Shown here: piece after piece, positions 4,829 to 5,608 of the stretch
How positions within the stretch are numbered: the stretch's first letter is position 1
Layout of the letters: each line of letters starts with the position of its first letter
Assembly (NCBI GenBank): GCA_934133155.1
Contig: CAKPAT010000077.1
Coordinates: 1-5,608 of the forward strand
Direction of reading: 5' to 3'
From: an uncultured Bacilli bacterium
Lineage (GTDB): Bacteria; Bacillota_I; Bacilli_A; RF39; UBA660
DNA: 5,608 bases
The notes under the pieces: model-generated
Databases searched by the model: none
Told to the model about the DNA's origin: nothing
What the model saw: only the letters and a program-made list of their open reading frames with translations
Program-made: the position numbers and the translations under genes

Positions 4829-5608
4829 ATGAGCTCGGTAACAATGCGAATAAAAAAATAGAGCAACCATATGGCGGATACTTAAAGCCTTCTGAAATGA
4901 AACAAATAGACATAAATGACAACAATGTGCTGGCCGAAGCAGAAAATATAAACTCATCAATAGTGGGGCTTGCGGTAGACTATCTTACAAGATTTGTGAT
5001 AGAAGCACCAGCCGAAAGGGCCTTTGCATTTTCACTTGCTGGAGCAAAATTTGCAGAAATACATGGACAAAAAAAAGCTTTTAAAGAGGCTAACAAGTAT
5101 TTAAAAAACATTCGTGGAATAGACAAGAAATCAATTATTAATGCTTGTAAGATAGTTACATTTGATGTTTGGTTTAGGTCAACAATAACCGCACCATCAG
5201 TTAAAACAGCTTCAGATACAAATCCAAATGCAGATACTGTGAGAAATATTCAAATTATGGTAAATAGAAGTATATGCTTTTGGCAAAAATATGGTCCAAT
5301 AACAAAAGATGGATTTACATTTAAGCCATCAGGATATCCCGATGTTGTCGATTGTGGAGATGGAGATTATTTAACAGAAGATACATTATGGGATTTTAAG
5401 GTATCTAAGAATAAGCCAAGGTCTAACCAAACATTACAGTTACTAATGTATTAGATTATGGGACAACATTCAGGAAAGTCAGAATTTAAAGGTATAACTA
5501 AAGTTGGATTTTTCAATCCGAGATTAAATATGATTTTTACATATGAAATGGCAAAAGTTCCAAAATCAGTAATAGAGGAAATTGAACAAAATGTTATCTG
5601 TTACAAGT
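4829..5608 (+). pseudogene. PD-(D/E)XK nuclease-like protein gene, frameshifted and interrupted by TAG, 3' end outside the window
   Basis: Translation from the ATG at 4829 gives only MSSVTMRIKK and then TAG (4859-4861). The adjacent frame is open from there and reads IEQPYGGYLKPSEM and onward, with no ATG, GTG or TTG until 4897. Adding one base, for example to the A7 run at 4852-4858, restores one continuous protein. That frame reaches an in-frame TAG at 5452-5454, then stays open to the window end (IMGQHSGKSEFKG...). The central part has the pattern of a PD-(D/E)XK nuclease: PD at 5338-5343, a loop rich in Asp and Gly, then WDFK (D5392, K5398), then QLLMY (Q5437 to Y5449), the QxxxY motif of RecB/Cas4-type members. 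The fold call is by motif and order only and the biological role is unknown. With two lesions I judge it a pseudogene. Alternatives are a sequencing indel, slippage at the A-tract, or TAG readthrough. The lone promoter and RBS suggest it was a single-gene unit. Confidence 0.7.

Noticed and set aside
4829..4861. A 10-codon leader peptide (attenuator) upstream of an ORF starting at 4897
   Set aside because: The long frame is open and protein-like upstream of 4897 (IEQPYGGYLKP), the ATG at 4897 has no RBS, and no attenuator hairpins are seen between them. A frameshifted start is simpler.
5452..5454. Recoding of TAG as an amino acid
   Set aside because: The glucosaminidase gene ends in TAG with a terminator spanning the stop, so TAG acts as a normal stop here. 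The frameshift in the same gene also favours decay.
1..5608. CRISPR array, tRNA, rRNA, insertion-sequence ends or riboswitch
   Set aside because: I saw no regularly spaced repeats, no cloverleaf or CCA end, no transposase and no recognisable riboswitch core. The leaders of about 17-30 nt are too short for a riboswitch.

Overview
The window is strongly AT-rich and reads like a low-GC Gram-positive chromosome (Bacillota, possibly a gut Bacilli or Erysipelotrichia-type lineage). Support comes from Shine-Dalgarno sites complementary to the usual anti-SD, extended -10 promoters, intrinsic terminators with U-tracts, and a large secreted peptidoglycan hydrolase. All tryptophans in the genes are TGG, and the stops seen are TAA and TAG, so nothing suggests a non-standard code. 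The lineage is inference only.

Layout. (1) 1-254, plus: the C-terminal end of a rhomboid-family intramembrane protease, with a short terminator overlapping its stop codon. (2) 335-1045, minus: a CDP-alcohol phosphatidyltransferase (membrane phospholipid synthesis), convergent with the rhomboid gene and ending in a bidirectional terminator. (3) 1046-1183: a divergent promoter region with an extended -10 for each flanking gene and a tandem TGTCAA repeat that resembles a response-regulator box. (4) 1184-4693, plus: a 1169-residue secreted N-acetylglucosaminidase (GH73-like) with SH3b domains, four Ig-like repeats and two related C-terminal modules of unknown type. It ends in its own terminator. 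(5) 4694-4828: a promoter and RBS. (6) 4829 to the window end, plus: a PD-(D/E)XK nuclease-like gene with two lesions, an early frameshift at or near an A7 tract and an in-frame TAG next to its QxxxY motif. I call it a pseudogene.

The first three genes are envelope functions (membrane proteolysis, phospholipid synthesis, wall remodelling), but each is its own transcription unit, so this is not an operon. The nuclease-like remnant looks like accessory DNA downstream of the hydrolase.

No complete new system is visible. The points most worth a second look are that all three intact genes place their stop codon inside the loop of the terminator hairpin, the WalR-like tandem site upstream of the wall hydrolase, the hydrolase's unrecognised modules and recently duplicated Ig repeat, and the doubly interrupted nuclease-like gene.
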